Shown here piece after piece: positions 48,308-56,686 of a stretch of 64,000 bases of DNA. The notes beneath the pieces are model-generated. The model was not told where the DNA came from and searched no databases. It saw only the letters and a list, made by a program, of their open reading frames with translations. How positions within the stretch are numbered: the first letter of the stretch is position 1; each line of letters opens with the position of its first letter. The stretch comes from Streptomyces umbrinus (GTDB lineage Bacteria; Actinomycetota; Actinomycetes; Streptomycetales; Streptomycetaceae): assembly GCF_030817415.1 (NCBI RefSeq), contig NZ_JAUSZI010000002.1, forward strand, positions 4,526,001 through 4,590,000, given 5' to 3'. Made by a program: the position numbers and the translations under genes.

Positions 48308-49180
48308 TTACGGGACGAGGGGGCGTACGTCCTCGGCGGTGAAGCGCAGGAAGCCCTCGGGGTCCGGTTCGTCGGCGGTCGGCTGGAGGATCACGGTGTC
48401 GGCGCCGGCGTCCGCGAGGCGACGGACGGCCTCCGCGACCGCTTTCGCGTCCCCGGCGACCCCGAGGTCTGGGACCGACGCCACGCCGTCCGCCTCCAGC
48501 TCGGCGCGGAGGCGCGCGGCGGCGTCCGGGCCGGTGGCGGTGAGGAGGTAGACGACGACCTCGTGCCTGCCGTCGCGGGAGGCCGACTTCCGCCCCTCGT
48601 CGATGAGTTGGCACGCCTTGCGTACGCCCTCAGGGGACGTACCTGAGGTGAGGATGGTGCCGTCCGCGAACTCGCCCGAGAGCCGGAGCGTACGCGGGCC
48701 GGTGGCTCCCGCGAGGATCTCCACCAGTGTCTGCGGGGGCCAGTCGAGGGCGACGCCGTCGAGCTTCACGTACCGGCCGTCCGTGGTCACGCGCTCGCCC
48801 CGCAGCAGTGCGCGCAACGCCACGAGGTACTCACGCAGCAGCGTCACGGGCGACTCGGCCCGCGCCCCGACCTGCCCCATCCAGTCCTGTACGCCGTGCC
48901 CGACGCCGACGATCGCCCGCCCCGGGAAGAGCCGGTCCAGAGTGGCGGTCTCCATCGCCGTCACGGCAACGTTCCGCAACGGCACGGGCAACAGCCCCAC
49001 TCCCACCCGCAGCCGTTCCGTCCAGGCCAGCGCTGCCGCCGCCGCGGAGATCCCGCCTTCCAGAAAACAGTCCTCCCACAACCACAACTCCTCCAGCCCC
49101 GCATCCTCCGCCGTACGGACCATCGCACGCAGACGTTCTGGGGGCAGCTGAGGCCGGAACACGGCACCTAGTGCAGTCAT
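48308..49180 (-). CDS. LLM-class flavin-dependent oxidoreductase
   Basis: 290 residues, bacterial luciferase-like TIM barrel. It has RTAEDAGLEELWLWEDCF, LRVGVGLLPVPLRNVAVTAM, ETATLDRLFPGRAIVGVGHG and the AGATGPRTLRLSGEFADGTI phosphate-binding segment. Such actinobacterial members use F420 or FMN. The substrate is unknown. It precedes the methyltransferase gene by 85 bp on the same strand and may be co-transcribed with it. Confidence 0.88.
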   Translation of the reverse strand: MTALGAVFRPQLPPERLRAMVRTAEDAGLEELWLWEDCFLEGGISAAAAALAWTERLRVGVGLLPVPLRNVAVTAMETATLDRLFPGRAIVGVGHGVQDWMGQVGARAESPVTLLREYLVALRALLRGERVTTDGRYVKLDGVALDWPPQTLVEILAGATGPRTLRLSGEFADGTILTSGTSPEGVRKACQLIDEGRKSASRDGRHEVVVYLLTATGPDAAARLRAELEADGVASVPDLGVAGDAKAVAEAVRRLADAGADTVILQPTADEPDPEGFLRFTAEDVRPLVP

Positions 49181-49439
49181 GGGGCCTTCCTACCCACCAC
49201 TCACATGGCACACAACGCCCTCAAGCTCCGCAGATATCAGCGCGCCCCGGACAAGGGCGCGAGCAATTGGGCCCACCGTCCCAGGAGGTTCGTCAGCGTT
49301 TCCTCGTAACCCCAGGTCAGAGACCCTTGCGTCGGTCGATGTCTGGGACTCGGAAGACATTCGCCTCCCCACTCCCTCGACTCGCTGGGGTTATCCACAG
49401 GGCGGGGCCCGAGAAGAGGGGGTGCGGGAAGGTTGGGGG

Positions 49440-50411
49440 GTGCGGGAGTTGCGGGATGTGGCTGTGGGTGGGGTGTTGGTTACGGCGTGGGCTCTGGGCA
49501 AGGGGTGGTCTCGGTCCGGGCTCTATCGGTGTCTGAAGGAGGAGGGGTGGACCGCGCTCGGTGAGGGTGCGTGGGCGGAGCCGGGGGTGGGAGTGGATCT
49601 CCGCACGAGGCTCAGGGCCGTGCAGTTCGCCGCTCCGGGGTTCGTCGTCAGTCACCGGGCGGCAGCCTGGCTCTGGCGGATCGAACTGCTGCGGGTGGAG
49701 GCGGAGTTCACCGATCCCGAAGGGGTACGGAAGCGGAAGAGCGTGCGGGTGCACCGCAGTGCGCTGCCTGCTGGTGACGTGGTCGAGCGTGACGGGTTGC
49801 GGATCACGAGCGTCGACCGCACGCTGGCCGACCTGTTGCTGTCGGGGCCGCGGGACGAAGCGGTGGTGGCCGTCGACTCGGCGCTCGCCCGCCGCTCGGT
49901 CGGCGTGGGTGACCGCGAGCGCGAGCGGCGGATCCGGCGGGCGCCGCTCACCCGTCTCGACACGGTCGCCACCGCACTCGGGCAGCGGAGGCGTGGTGCC
50001 GTCCGGGCCCGGGAGTGGCTCGCACTCGCCGACCCGGCGTGCGGTTCACCGGCGGAGACGATGGCGCGGCTGCGGATGTATGACGCCGGCCTGTACCCCG
50101 AGACGCAGGCCGAGGTCGTCACCTTCACCGGACGCGTGCTGCGCCCCGACTTCCTGTTCCGGGCACAGGGCGTCGCCGTCGAGATCGAGGGCTACGCCTA
50201 TCACGGCAGCCGCGAGGACCACCGTCGCGATGTCGCCCGTTTCAACGACCTTCAGCAGTGCGCCGAGGTGCGGGGCGCGCTGCGGTTCACGGCGGAGCAG
50301 GTGTTCCACGCCCCGGGGGCGATGATCGCCACGATCCGGCGGGCGTTGGGGACGATGACAGGGGGTGGGGGTGCGGGGGTCACAGGAGGTGGTCCGCCTT
50401 GCCTGCCTTGA
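49440..50411 (+). CDS. AbiEi-like antitoxin domain fused to DUF559 endonuclease-like domain
   Basis: 323 residues. The N-terminal region (VGGVLVTAWALGKGWSRSGL, YRCLKEEGWTAL, ISHxxAA-type VVSHRAAAWLW) resembles the AbiEi antitoxin winged helix. VHRSALPAGDVVERDGLRIT followed by SVDRTLADLLLS is the AbiEi C-terminal core. The last 100 residues (ETQAEVVTFTGRVLRPDFLF, VAVEIEGYAYHGSREDHRRD) are a DUF559/Vsr-like nuclease fold with a D...ExxG pattern. GTG 49440 follows GGGAAGG; GTG 49422 is possible. No AbiEii toxin is adjacent. Confidence 0.8.
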   Translation: MRELRDVAVGGVLVTAWALGKGWSRSGLYRCLKEEGWTALGEGAWAEPGVGVDLRTRLRAVQFAAPGFVVSHRAAAWLWRIELLRVEAEFTDPEGVRKRKSVRVHRSALPAGDVVERDGLRITSVDRTLADLLLSGPRDEAVVAVDSALARRSVGVGDRERERRIRRAPLTRLDTVATALGQRRRGAVRAREWLALADPACGSPAETMARLRMYDAGLYPETQAEVVTFTGRVLRPDFLFRAQGVAVEIEGYAYHGSREDHRRDVARFNDLQQCAEVRGALRFTAEQVFHAPGAMIATIRRALGTMTGGGGAGVTGGGPPCLP

Positions 50412-50571
50412 TGTCCTGGATGAGCGTGCGGAGGGCTTCGCGGGTGTCGGTGAGATACGTGTCCTCGGCTCCCGCGAGGGCGATGTAGGCGTTGCCGGAG
50501 GTGTCGGTGCCTATGCGGAAGCAGTTGGCGCCCTCTCCGCAGAAGGGGGGTTCCCAGGTGATGTCCGGCAC
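50380..50571 (-). CDS. DUF397 protein
   Basis: 63 residues, GTG start. ITWEPPFCGEGANCFRIG, then AYIALAGAEDTYLTDTREAL and a terminal IKAGKADHLL, match DUF397, small streptomycete proteins (BldB/WhiJ-associated) found with DUF5753 regulators. It lies 11 bp after the regulator. Its 3' end overlaps the convergent AbiEi-like gene by 32 bp. Confidence 0.9.
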   Translation of the reverse strand: MPDITWEPPFCGEGANCFRIGTDTSGNAYIALAGAEDTYLTDTREALRTLIQDIKAGKADHLL

Positions 50572-50582
50572 GGCTGTGTCTC

Positions 50583-51434
50583 CTAGAGGTCGGCTGCGAG
50601 TTTCTGGATGAAATCGCGTGACGCGTCGGGGGCCAGGGCCACGGCCTCCGCCGCGTCGAGCTGGGCCCGGTACTTATGTAGCTGCATCTCGATGTCGATG
50701 AACTCCGGTCCGTGCGTGCTGTCGAGTTCCACGGTGTCGAGGGTGGGGACGGAGGATTCCGCGTACACGACCGACTGTCCGGCTCCAGGAAAGCCGCCTG
50801 CCTTGAAGGGGATGACCCGCACGGTGGTGTGGTCGCACTCCGACAGGTACAGGATGTGCGCCAGTTGCCGCCGCGCCACGGCTGTGCCGCCGAACTCCAT
50901 GCGTAGGGCAGCCTCATGGACGATGACGTCGAGGACGGGCGGTTCGGGTCGGTCGAGCACCTGCTGCCGGTCCATGCGGTGCGCCAGGCGTACGGCGACG
51001 TCGGCGGCGGGCAGGCGGGGGATCACCGCCTCGAAGACCGCGCGGGCGTGGTCCTCGGTCTGAAGCAGTCCCGGCAGGTGCACGGTCAGCGCGATGCGGA
51101 GGCGCTTGGCGCGCCACTCCATCTCGGCGATGTCCACGAAGCTCGCCGGGAGTTGACCCCGGTACGTCTCCCACCAGCCTTTGTCGCGCTCGGCGGCCAT
51201 GTCGGCCAGCGCCTCAACAAGCGCCTCGTCCGCGCAGCCGTAGTTGGCTGCGAGGGTACGTACGCGTTCAGGGCTGATGCCGGACCGGCCGGACTCCATG
51301 TTCGGCACGTTCGTGCGCGGAACGCCGAGCAGCCCTGCGGCGTACTCCGTCGTCATGCCTGCGGCAGCACGCAGTTTGCGCAGCTCCGCACCGAGCCGTC
51401 GCTGCCGCTCGGTCGGTGTGCTCCTCGGCGGCAT
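50583..51434 (-). CDS. XRE regulator with DUF5753 domain (WhiJ-like)
   Basis: 283 residues. The N-terminal XRE helix-turn-helix (RLGAELRKLRAAAGMTTEYA, GVPRTNVPNMESGRSGISPE) is followed by the DUF5753 domain with GWWETYRGQLPASFVDIAEM, the IxxYxxxxVPGLLQTExYAR-type LTVHLPGLLQTEDHARAVF and VIPFKAGGFPGAGQSVVYAE. ATG 51434 follows GGAGGGG. It forms the classical regulator/DUF397 pair involved in developmental control in Streptomyces, facing an ATPase-fold gene. Confidence 0.9.
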   Translation of the reverse strand: MPPRSTPTERQRRLGAELRKLRAAAGMTTEYAAGLLGVPRTNVPNMESGRSGISPERVRTLAANYGCADEALVEALADMAAERDKGWWETYRGQLPASFVDIAEMEWRAKRLRIALTVHLPGLLQTEDHARAVFEAVIPRLPAADVAVRLAHRMDRQQVLDRPEPPVLDVIVHEAALRMEFGGTAVARRQLAHILYLSECDHTTVRVIPFKAGGFPGAGQSVVYAESSVPTLDTVELDSTHGPEFIDIEMQLHKYRAQLDAAEAVALAPDASRDFIQKLAADL

Positions 51435-51724
51435 GCGCCCCTCCAGTTCGGCCCCGTGACAGGGCAAGTCTGCCTCCGTGCGAGCAGACGGGTCCACCAC
51501 GATCGGGGTGAATTCCGGTCGATATGTAGTACACGTACTCCCACATGCTCTACGTTGAGTAACGCACACGCTACACACGGCAGTTGGCAGTGCATCGCGC
51601 GAGCATGCCCCGGTACTCCTTCCCTGGGAGGGGCGGGCCCGCGTCAGGGAGACGAGCCACTGGCCGCCGTGATCGTCGCGTCACCGGACACGACGTACCT
51701 CGACTCACCGCACGGGAGTTCCGC

Positions 51725-52279
51725 ATGCCCATTTCCCTCTGCGCCGTCCAGGGCGACCACTCCGCCCCCGCGCCCGAATCCCTCGCGTACAGCCTCACCC
51801 TGCCCGCCACACTCAGATCGTCGGCGATCGCCCGGGCGGCGACCCGTACCGTACTGGTCGCGCACGGGCTCGGTGCGCTGGTCGACCCCGCCGAGCAGAC
51901 GGTGGGCGAACTGGTCGCCGTCGCGTGTCGGTTCACGCCCGCGGACAAGGTCTATCTCTCCCTCCGCCTTCGGGACCGAGCCCTGCGCGTCATCGTCTAC
52001 GACGGGCACCCGCGCCACACCAACCTCCGCCTCGCCGCCGCCTGCGACACCCGCCGCCGAGCGTCGTTGCGCCTGCTCGGCTGCGTCGTGCGGGCCTGCG
52101 AGGGCGACTGGGGATTCGGTGAGGCGCGGGAGCCGGGAGGGGGTACGCGGATGTGGGCGGTGTTGCCGTGCGGTCGGGCCTCGACATGGGGGCACCATGC
52201 CTCGGGGCCGGTCGTGGAAACCGGGGAGCACTTCGACGAATTGCGCACCCACGCGGCGCGAGTCCCGGGAGGCGGGTGA
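51725..52279 (+). CDS. Degenerate anti-sigma-factor-like (HATPase_c_2) protein
   Basis: 184 residues from ATG 51725 (MPISLCAVQG). The layout LAYSLTLPATLRSSAIARAA, AEQTVGELVAVACRF, LRVIVYDGHPR and LLGCVVRACEGDWGF is that of the small ATPase-fold proteins encoded next to DUF5753/DUF397 genes. The N-box normally reads ELVTNA, but here it is ELVAVA, so the Mg-binding Asn is missing, and the G2 box is weak. It is probably a non-kinase relative or a binding partner only. Confidence 0.75.
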   Translation: MPISLCAVQGDHSAPAPESLAYSLTLPATLRSSAIARAATRTVLVAHGLGALVDPAEQTVGELVAVACRFTPADKVYLSLRLRDRALRVIVYDGHPRHTNLRLAAACDTRRRASLRLLGCVVRACEGDWGFGEAREPGGGTRMWAVLPCGRASTWGHHASGPVVETGEHFDELRTHAARVPGGG

Positions 52280-52285
52280 CGGGGA

Positions 52286-52909
52286 CTAGCCGCCCTTCGG
52301 GAACGTCACCTCCACGCGGCGGTTCTTGCGGCGGCCCTGTTCCGAGGTGTTGTCGGCGATCGGGTAGTCCTCGCTGTAGCCGCGTACCGCGAAGGTGACG
52401 TTCGTGTCGCCGAGGGCGGAGGCGAGTTCCTCGTGGACGACCTCGGCGCGGTTCTTGGAGAGGGTCAGGCCGTGGGCGTACGAGCCGAGGTTGTCGGTGA
52501 AGCCGAAGACGCGGACGTTCGTGGCGTTCTGGGCCTTGATCTCGTCCGCGATCGCCTTGATGCGGGACCGTGCCTCGGGGTTGAGCTTCGAGCTGTCCTT
52601 CGGGAAGAGGACCTCCGCCTGGAGCGCGAACGTCACGTCCTCGTTGGTGTCCACGCGGCGTTCCTCGCCGCCGAGGTCCTCGACGACCGACTTGATGTCC
52701 AGCACCCGCGCGGGCGCGAGCGTGGCGCCGTCGGCGAGCTTCAGCCCCGGGCTGTTCGCGTCCACTTCAGGAGGTGGAGAACTGCTCACACTGCCCGGCG
52801 GAGCACTCGGGTCCTCGTCGTCCGCCTGGGCCGGGGTGAGCGGTGTCAGGAAAACGAGCGTGGTGAGGGCGGTGAAGGTGATCGCGGTGGTGCGGAGGGT
52901 GAGGGACAT
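52286..52909 (-). CDS. Secreted OmpA-family protein
   Basis: 207 residues. A signal peptide (about 1-29, TPAQADDE) is followed by a linker and the OmpA peptidoglycan-binding domain (about 95-205) with VLFPKDSSKLNPEARSRIKA, NVRVFGFTDNLGSYAHGLTL, SKNRAEVVHEEL and EQGRRKNRRVEVTF. It probably tethers a surface structure to peptidoglycan. It is the last gene of the Tad-like cluster on this strand, 2 bp after the lipoprotein gene. Confidence 0.9.
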   Translation of the reverse strand: MSLTLRTTAITFTALTTLVFLTPLTPAQADDEDPSAPPGSVSSSPPPEVDANSPGLKLADGATLAPARVLDIKSVVEDLGGEERRVDTNEDVTFALQAEVLFPKDSSKLNPEARSRIKAIADEIKAQNATNVRVFGFTDNLGSYAHGLTLSKNRAEVVHEELASALGDTNVTFAVRGYSEDYPIADNTSEQGRRKNRRVEVTFPKGG

Positions 52910-52911
52910 GG

Positions 52912-53508
52912 TCACTCGCCCTCGGAGAGCTCGACGGCGGCGGGGGGCATGGAGCCGACCTGGAAGGAGACCTTGGTGGTGTCCTCGGGTGGGGCGGGGA
53001 ACTGGGCGAACCACTCCGTGGTGGCGCCCGACAGCACACCGCCGGTGAACCGGGTGCACAGGCAGCGCCCTTCCGTGTCGCGCAGGACGAGGTACTTCTT
53101 CTTGCCCGTCTGGTCGACCAGGCTGGCGCCGGCGATCGACCCGCCGTTCTTGGCCAGTTCGCTCTCGTCGCCCCGCCAGTCCGCGGCGACCCACGGCTTG
53201 CCGCTGCCGTTCGTCACCGTTCCCTCGACGGTGACGAAGCCGCCGTCGTCACGGACGGCCGACGTGACGGCCAGGGTCAGACCGCCGGCCTTGACCTCCG
53301 CCAGCGTCTCCTTGGCGGGAGGGGCCTGGGACTCCTGCTTGTCGTCGTCCCCGTCGTCGTTCTTCGCAGGCGACGAGGACGACGTCTTCTTGTCCGAGGC
53401 GCCGTCGTCTCCCCCACCGCCGCAGCCGGCCACCGTGAGGACCAGCCCAGTCGTGATCGCCACCGCGGTCATTACCGTGCGGCCCTTCGTGGTGCGCCGA
53501 ATGTTCAT
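52912..53508 (-). CDS. Lipoprotein of the Tad-like cluster
   Basis: 198 residues. A type II signal with lipobox LTVAGC near residue 29 is followed by an acidic Asp/Ser/Lys-rich linker and a beta-rich domain (GGLTLAVTSAVRDDGGFVTV, DQTGKKKYLVLRD, CLCTRFTGG). The domain resembles generic DUF4352-like immunoglobulin-fold modules. The function is unknown. Flanked by the OmpA and TadG-like genes with very short gaps. Confidence 0.8.
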   Translation of the reverse strand: MNIRRTTKGRTVMTAVAITTGLVLTVAGCGGGGDDGASDKKTSSSSPAKNDDGDDDKQESQAPPAKETLAEVKAGGLTLAVTSAVRDDGGFVTVEGTVTNGSGKPWVAADWRGDESELAKNGGSIAGASLVDQTGKKKYLVLRDTEGRCLCTRFTGGVLSGATTEWFAQFPAPPEDTTKVSFQVGSMPPAAVELSEGE

Positions 53509-53523
53509 CGGTACGGCTTCCTT

Positions 53524-54150
53524 TCACTCGGCCAGTTGCACAGAGAACAGCACGGACGCGTCCGGAAGGTCGTCCAAATCGAAATCTTCGGGGTCGATGT
53601 TCACCACTTCGCCGTCGCAGTCGAGGGTGACGAGCTTCGTGGGATCGGCGTCCACGGGGAGATCACACCGCGGTTCGATGACGGCCGTGGCATGCGCGTT
53701 GGCATGCTGGGTCTCCGTGCCCGGGATGATCGAGTCGCCCACCGTGTAGTTCGTCTCGATGGCCACCCGGAACCCGGGAAAGCCGCCAATGGTGGTCGGT
53801 TGAGCACCGCCCTGGACGGTCGAGTCGTTCTCGCCGGCCAGTTGCTGTGCCGCGGCCGTGGCTCCGACGCCCTCGAACTGGTCGCCGTCGAGCCAGTCCA
53901 GCCAATTGCCGTCCGCGCCGATGGCGGCTCCGAGGCCTTCCATCAGCTCGTCGCGGGCGTCCTGCGCCGCCGCCAACGCAGCGGCGTCCGCCGCGGATTG
54001 AGCTCCATTCCGGGCGGACGCCGCTTGAGCGAATGCGAAGAACGCGAACGCGGCGAAGAGCAGAATCCCCGTCAGCCAGATGTAGATGGGGAGAGTCGAC
54101 CCTCGGTCGCTTCGCAGAGGTGCGGAAATTCGCAGAGGTGCGGTGATCAG
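53524..54150 (-). CDS. TadG-like pilus assembly protein
   Basis: About 208 residues. The N-terminal segment RSDRGSTLPIYIWLTGILLF and the Ala-rich ARNGAQSAADAAALAAAQDA pattern are those of TadG/DUF4244-neighbour putative Flp pilus proteins, with one transmembrane helix and an extracytoplasmic acidic domain. No ATG, GTG or TTG is available near the start. CTG 54150 overlaps the pilin stop (CTGA) and is the best-placed candidate. A tandem duplication at 54111-54143 sits in the first codons and may have shifted the original start. Confidence 0.7.
   Translation of the reverse strand: MITAPLRISAPLRSDRGSTLPIYIWLTGILLFAAFAFFAFAQAASARNGAQSAADAAALAAAQDARDELMEGLGAAIGADGNWLDWLDGDQFEGVGATAAAQQLAGENDSTVQGGAQPTTIGGFPGFRVAIETNYTVGDSIIPGTETQHANAHATAVIEPRCDLPVDADPTKLVTLDCDGEVVNIDPEDFDLDDLPDASVLFSVQLAE
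54111..54143. repeat. 18-bp tandem duplication at the TadG-like start
   Basis: TTCGCAGAGGTGCGG occurs at 54111-54125 and 54129-54143 (period 18), giving a repeated APLRIS/APLRSD in the product. The frame is kept. Confidence 0.75.
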
Positions 54151-54386
54151 CCTCCGACGACGCTGGTGACCGCTGTCAGGATCGCTCCCGAGATCAGGCC
54201 GTCGAGCCCGAGCCCGTCGATCAGCGTGAAGATTCCCGCGATCAGGATCATCAGGCCCGCGTACTCCACGAAGCCCGCTCCCGCGTCCCGGTCCCGTCCT
54301 CGCGTTCGGGAGGCAACGGTGCGGACCCACCCCCGAACCGCTCGCTTCGCCTTCATGGACGTCTCCGGCTGCAGGCTCTTGGTCAC
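54147..54386 (-). CDS. Flp-like pilin / DUF4244-type small protein
   Basis: 79 residues from GTG 54386, which follows AAGGGATCACT. A basic N-terminus precedes AGAGFVEYAGLMILIAGIFT, the Flp prepilin pattern with Gly, then Phe and the Glu-Tyr pair at the start of the hydrophobic helix. It ends VTSVVGG. It is probably the structural subunit or a secreted small helix protein of the cluster. No prepilin peptidase gene lies in the window. Confidence 0.75.
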   Translation of the reverse strand: MTKSLQPETSMKAKRAVRGWVRTVASRTRGRDRDAGAGFVEYAGLMILIAGIFTLIDGLGLDGLISGAILTAVTSVVGG

Positions 54387-54491
54387 AGTGATCCCTTCCC
54401 TCCCACCCAAAACCACTACCGTCCCGCGCACCGTACGTGAGAACACGCCTACTCCGGGTGGGTCCAGGGGCCCAACTTCCCGAGTTCGGAG

Positions 54492-55253
54492 TCACCGGTT
54501 CCACCCCCCGTGGGCCGTGCCCAGCCAGTGGGCGATCGCTTCGCTGCGCGTTGAACTGTGCAGCTTTGCGAAGATGCGATTGATGTGGTTCTTGACGGTC
54601 TTCTCGCTGATGAAGCACGTGGCGGCGATCTGCCGGTTATTCATGCCGGCCGCGATGAGATCCATGACCTCCACCTCCCGTGAACTCAGCCCGAATTCCA
54701 GTGGGTTGCGGCCGCGACGGTGGAGCGCCGCCGCGGAGGCGGGTCGAGCCTTCGACGACTGTCCCACAACCGATTGCAGATGCGAAGAGATTTCGTTCGG
54801 TTCGTACGAAACACCGAGTGAATTCGACACAGCGGCGGCCTCGGCGGCGGAGGCCGTGAAGGTGGCCCTTCCGTCACTCAAGTCACGGACGGCGGTGATC
54901 AGTTCGTCCGCCGTGAACTCGCCGTGCACGAGGTAACCGACGGCTCCCAGGCTCAACGTCTGTGCCACCACCTCGGGTTCACGGCTGTAGGTCAGCATCA
55001 TCACGGGAGCCAGCGCGGCCAGCGAAGGCAGTGCCGTGAGGCCGTCCGTGCCCGGCATGCGGACGTCAAGGAGGATCACGTCGGGGCGGTGGCGGGTCGC
55101 GGCCGTGAGCGCCTCCGCACCGTTCGACGCCCGGGCCGTGACCCGGATGTCGGGGTGGGCGTCGAGCAGGGCCGCCAGGCCCGCCCGGACGACGGGGTTG
55201 TCGTCGGCCACGAGCACTCGTAGGGGCGGGCCGGGAAGTGCCTGGTCAGGCAT
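54492..55253 (-). CDS. NarL/LuxR-type response regulator
   Basis: 253 residues. The receiver domain has D17-D18 and the phosphoacceptor D63 (VILLDVRMPGTDG). The K region is weak: LVHGEF replaces the more usual LLKD, so the conserved Lys is replaced by His. The C-terminal GerE domain has LSSREVEVMDLIAAGMNNRQ and SEKTVKNHINRIFAKLHSST. The ATG at 55253 lies inside the kinase 3' end (8-bp overlap). It probably controls the Tad-like cluster. Confidence 0.9.
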   Translation of the reverse strand: MPDQALPGPPLRVLVADDNPVVRAGLAALLDAHPDIRVTARASNGAEALTAATRHRPDVILLDVRMPGTDGLTALPSLAALAPVMMLTYSREPEVVAQTLSLGAVGYLVHGEFTADELITAVRDLSDGRATFTASAAEAAAVSNSLGVSYEPNEISSHLQSVVGQSSKARPASAAALHRRGRNPLEFGLSSREVEVMDLIAAGMNNRQIAATCFISEKTVKNHINRIFAKLHSSTRSEAIAHWLGTAHGGWNR

Positions 55254-56685
55254 GTGCGGCCTCCTCTTGAGGAGTGTGTGAGGGGGATACCGGCAGGGCG
55301 GCGGCCAGCGGGAGGTCGACCTTGACCTCCGTGCCGCCCTGCTCGGCTCGGTGCAGCCGGAGGCCCGCGCCCATCGAGGCCGCGCGCTCCAGCATGCCCA
55401 GCAGGCCGAAGTGGCCGGATTTCGCCAGGTGTTGTACGTCATCGAGGGATACGGCCGTGCCGGTTCCGTCGTCCCGCACGGTCAGGTGGAGGGAGGAGGG
55501 CGAGGCGTCGAGGGTCACGTCCACCCGGGTCGCCCCCGTCGCGTGGCGGTGCGTGTTCTCCAGTGCCTCCGAGAGGATCGCCAGAAGGTGGCGGGACGCC
55601 TCGGGCGGCAGTACGAGCGTGAGGGGCGCCGTGTAGTCGACGCTCGCCGTGATGCCTGTGCGGGAGGTGAAGTCCGCCGCCCTCGCTGTCAGTTCCGTGC
55701 CGAGGTCCATGGGCGGCGTCGACATCGCGGTGTGGTGGCGGAGGTCCGTCAGCAGGTCGCGGGACTCCGCCGCCGCGCGACGGGCCGCGCCTGCCACCGC
55801 CGTGGCCTGGGACTTGAGGGCGCGGGGGTCCGTGTCGTGGTCGGCGGCGACCGCGAGGGCCTCGGCGGCCAGGGCCAGGCCGTGCAGGGTCTTCGCCACG
55901 GAGTCGTGCATCTCCCGGGCCAGCCGGGCCCGTTCGGACTCGACCGCCTCCGCGACGGCCAGCCGGGAGTTGGCCTCGGCGAGGGCCTGGCTGGCCGTGC
56001 CGAAGCGGAACATCAGGTTGCGGAGGGTGACCCCGACGATCCCTGCCGCGATGCAGAAGCCGGCGACCAGGAGGGTACTGGCGCCGGCGCCCGGACGGTG
56101 TTCCCAGGCTCTGAACACCGTGAGCAGCACGACGAGTTGGAGCCCCGTGAAGACTCCGGAGCCGCGCCAGCCGTACAGCAGGCCCGCCAGGAGCGGGGTG
56201 CAGACGGCCGCGTACGCGAGGGGGGAGGCGGGGGACGCGGTCAGCAGGAGTATCGCGCCGAAGACCAGGTCCACCGCCATGAGGGTGGGGTGGGCCAGCA
56301 AGCGGGGGGCGAAGCGGTCCCAGTCCCTGAGCATGGCGTACGAGCCCATGACGCCGAGGACCGCCGCGGCGAGGACGCCGTAGCGGGGCGGGCCGTCCGT
56401 CGCGTTGGCCGTCGCGAAGGGGGCGCCGATCGCGATCAGGGTGAGCCTGACCGCGAACGCCTGGCGGCAGAGGGCCTGGAGGGCGTTGAGCTGGAGACGG
56501 ACGCTGCCGGGGGCTGCCGCGTCGTCTGCGAAGTAGCCTGTGGCCCACTTGGCGGGGCCGCCGCCCGGGGAAAGGGTTGGGCGTTGGCTGCGGGCCGGTT
56601 GTGGCTGGGCGCGCAGTTCCCCGCGCCCCTGACAGCGCCCCCTGCGGGGCGCTGCCCGGCGCACGCGTTCCCAGTCCACTGCCAT
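55246..56685 (-). CDS. NarL-type sensor histidine kinase with repeat-derived N-terminal segment
   Basis: 479 residues. About five transmembrane helices (about 75-215) precede the HisKA_3 dimerisation domain with the phospho-His in LAREMHDSVAKTL (about 260) and a HATPase with ALENTHRHA and VRDDGTGT. ATG 56685 lies 1 nt after the TadC stop, so translation is coupled. Residues about 10-45 are translated from palindrome A (GRGELRAQPQPARSQRPT), which suggests an in-frame insertion. Partner of the response regulator. Confidence 0.88.
   Translation of the reverse strand: MAVDWERVRRAAPRRGRCQGRGELRAQPQPARSQRPTLSPGGGPAKWATGYFADDAAAPGSVRLQLNALQALCRQAFAVRLTLIAIGAPFATANATDGPPRYGVLAAAVLGVMGSYAMLRDWDRFAPRLLAHPTLMAVDLVFGAILLLTASPASPLAYAAVCTPLLAGLLYGWRGSGVFTGLQLVVLLTVFRAWEHRPGAGASTLLVAGFCIAAGIVGVTLRNLMFRFGTASQALAEANSRLAVAEAVESERARLAREMHDSVAKTLHGLALAAEALAVAADHDTDPRALKSQATAVAGAARRAAAESRDLLTDLRHHTAMSTPPMDLGTELTARAADFTSRTGITASVDYTAPLTLVLPPEASRHLLAILSEALENTHRHATGATRVDVTLDASPSSLHLTVRDDGTGTAVSLDDVQHLAKSGHFGLLGMLERAASMGAGLRLHRAEQGGTEVKVDLPLAAALPVSPSHTPQEEAAHA
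56611..56650. repeat. Palindrome A copy inside the histidine kinase gene
   Basis: GCGCAGTTCCCCGCGCCCCT (56611-56630), preceded by GTGGCTGG and followed by GCGCCCCCTGCGGGGCGC. It is read through in frame in the kinase N-terminus. Confidence 0.75.
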
Positions 56686-56686
56686 C

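Noticed and set aside
49391..49399. TTATCCACA, a DnaA-box-like sequence before the AbiEi-like gene
   Set aside because: A single box with no cluster, AT-rich region or dnaA/dnaN neighbours; not an origin.
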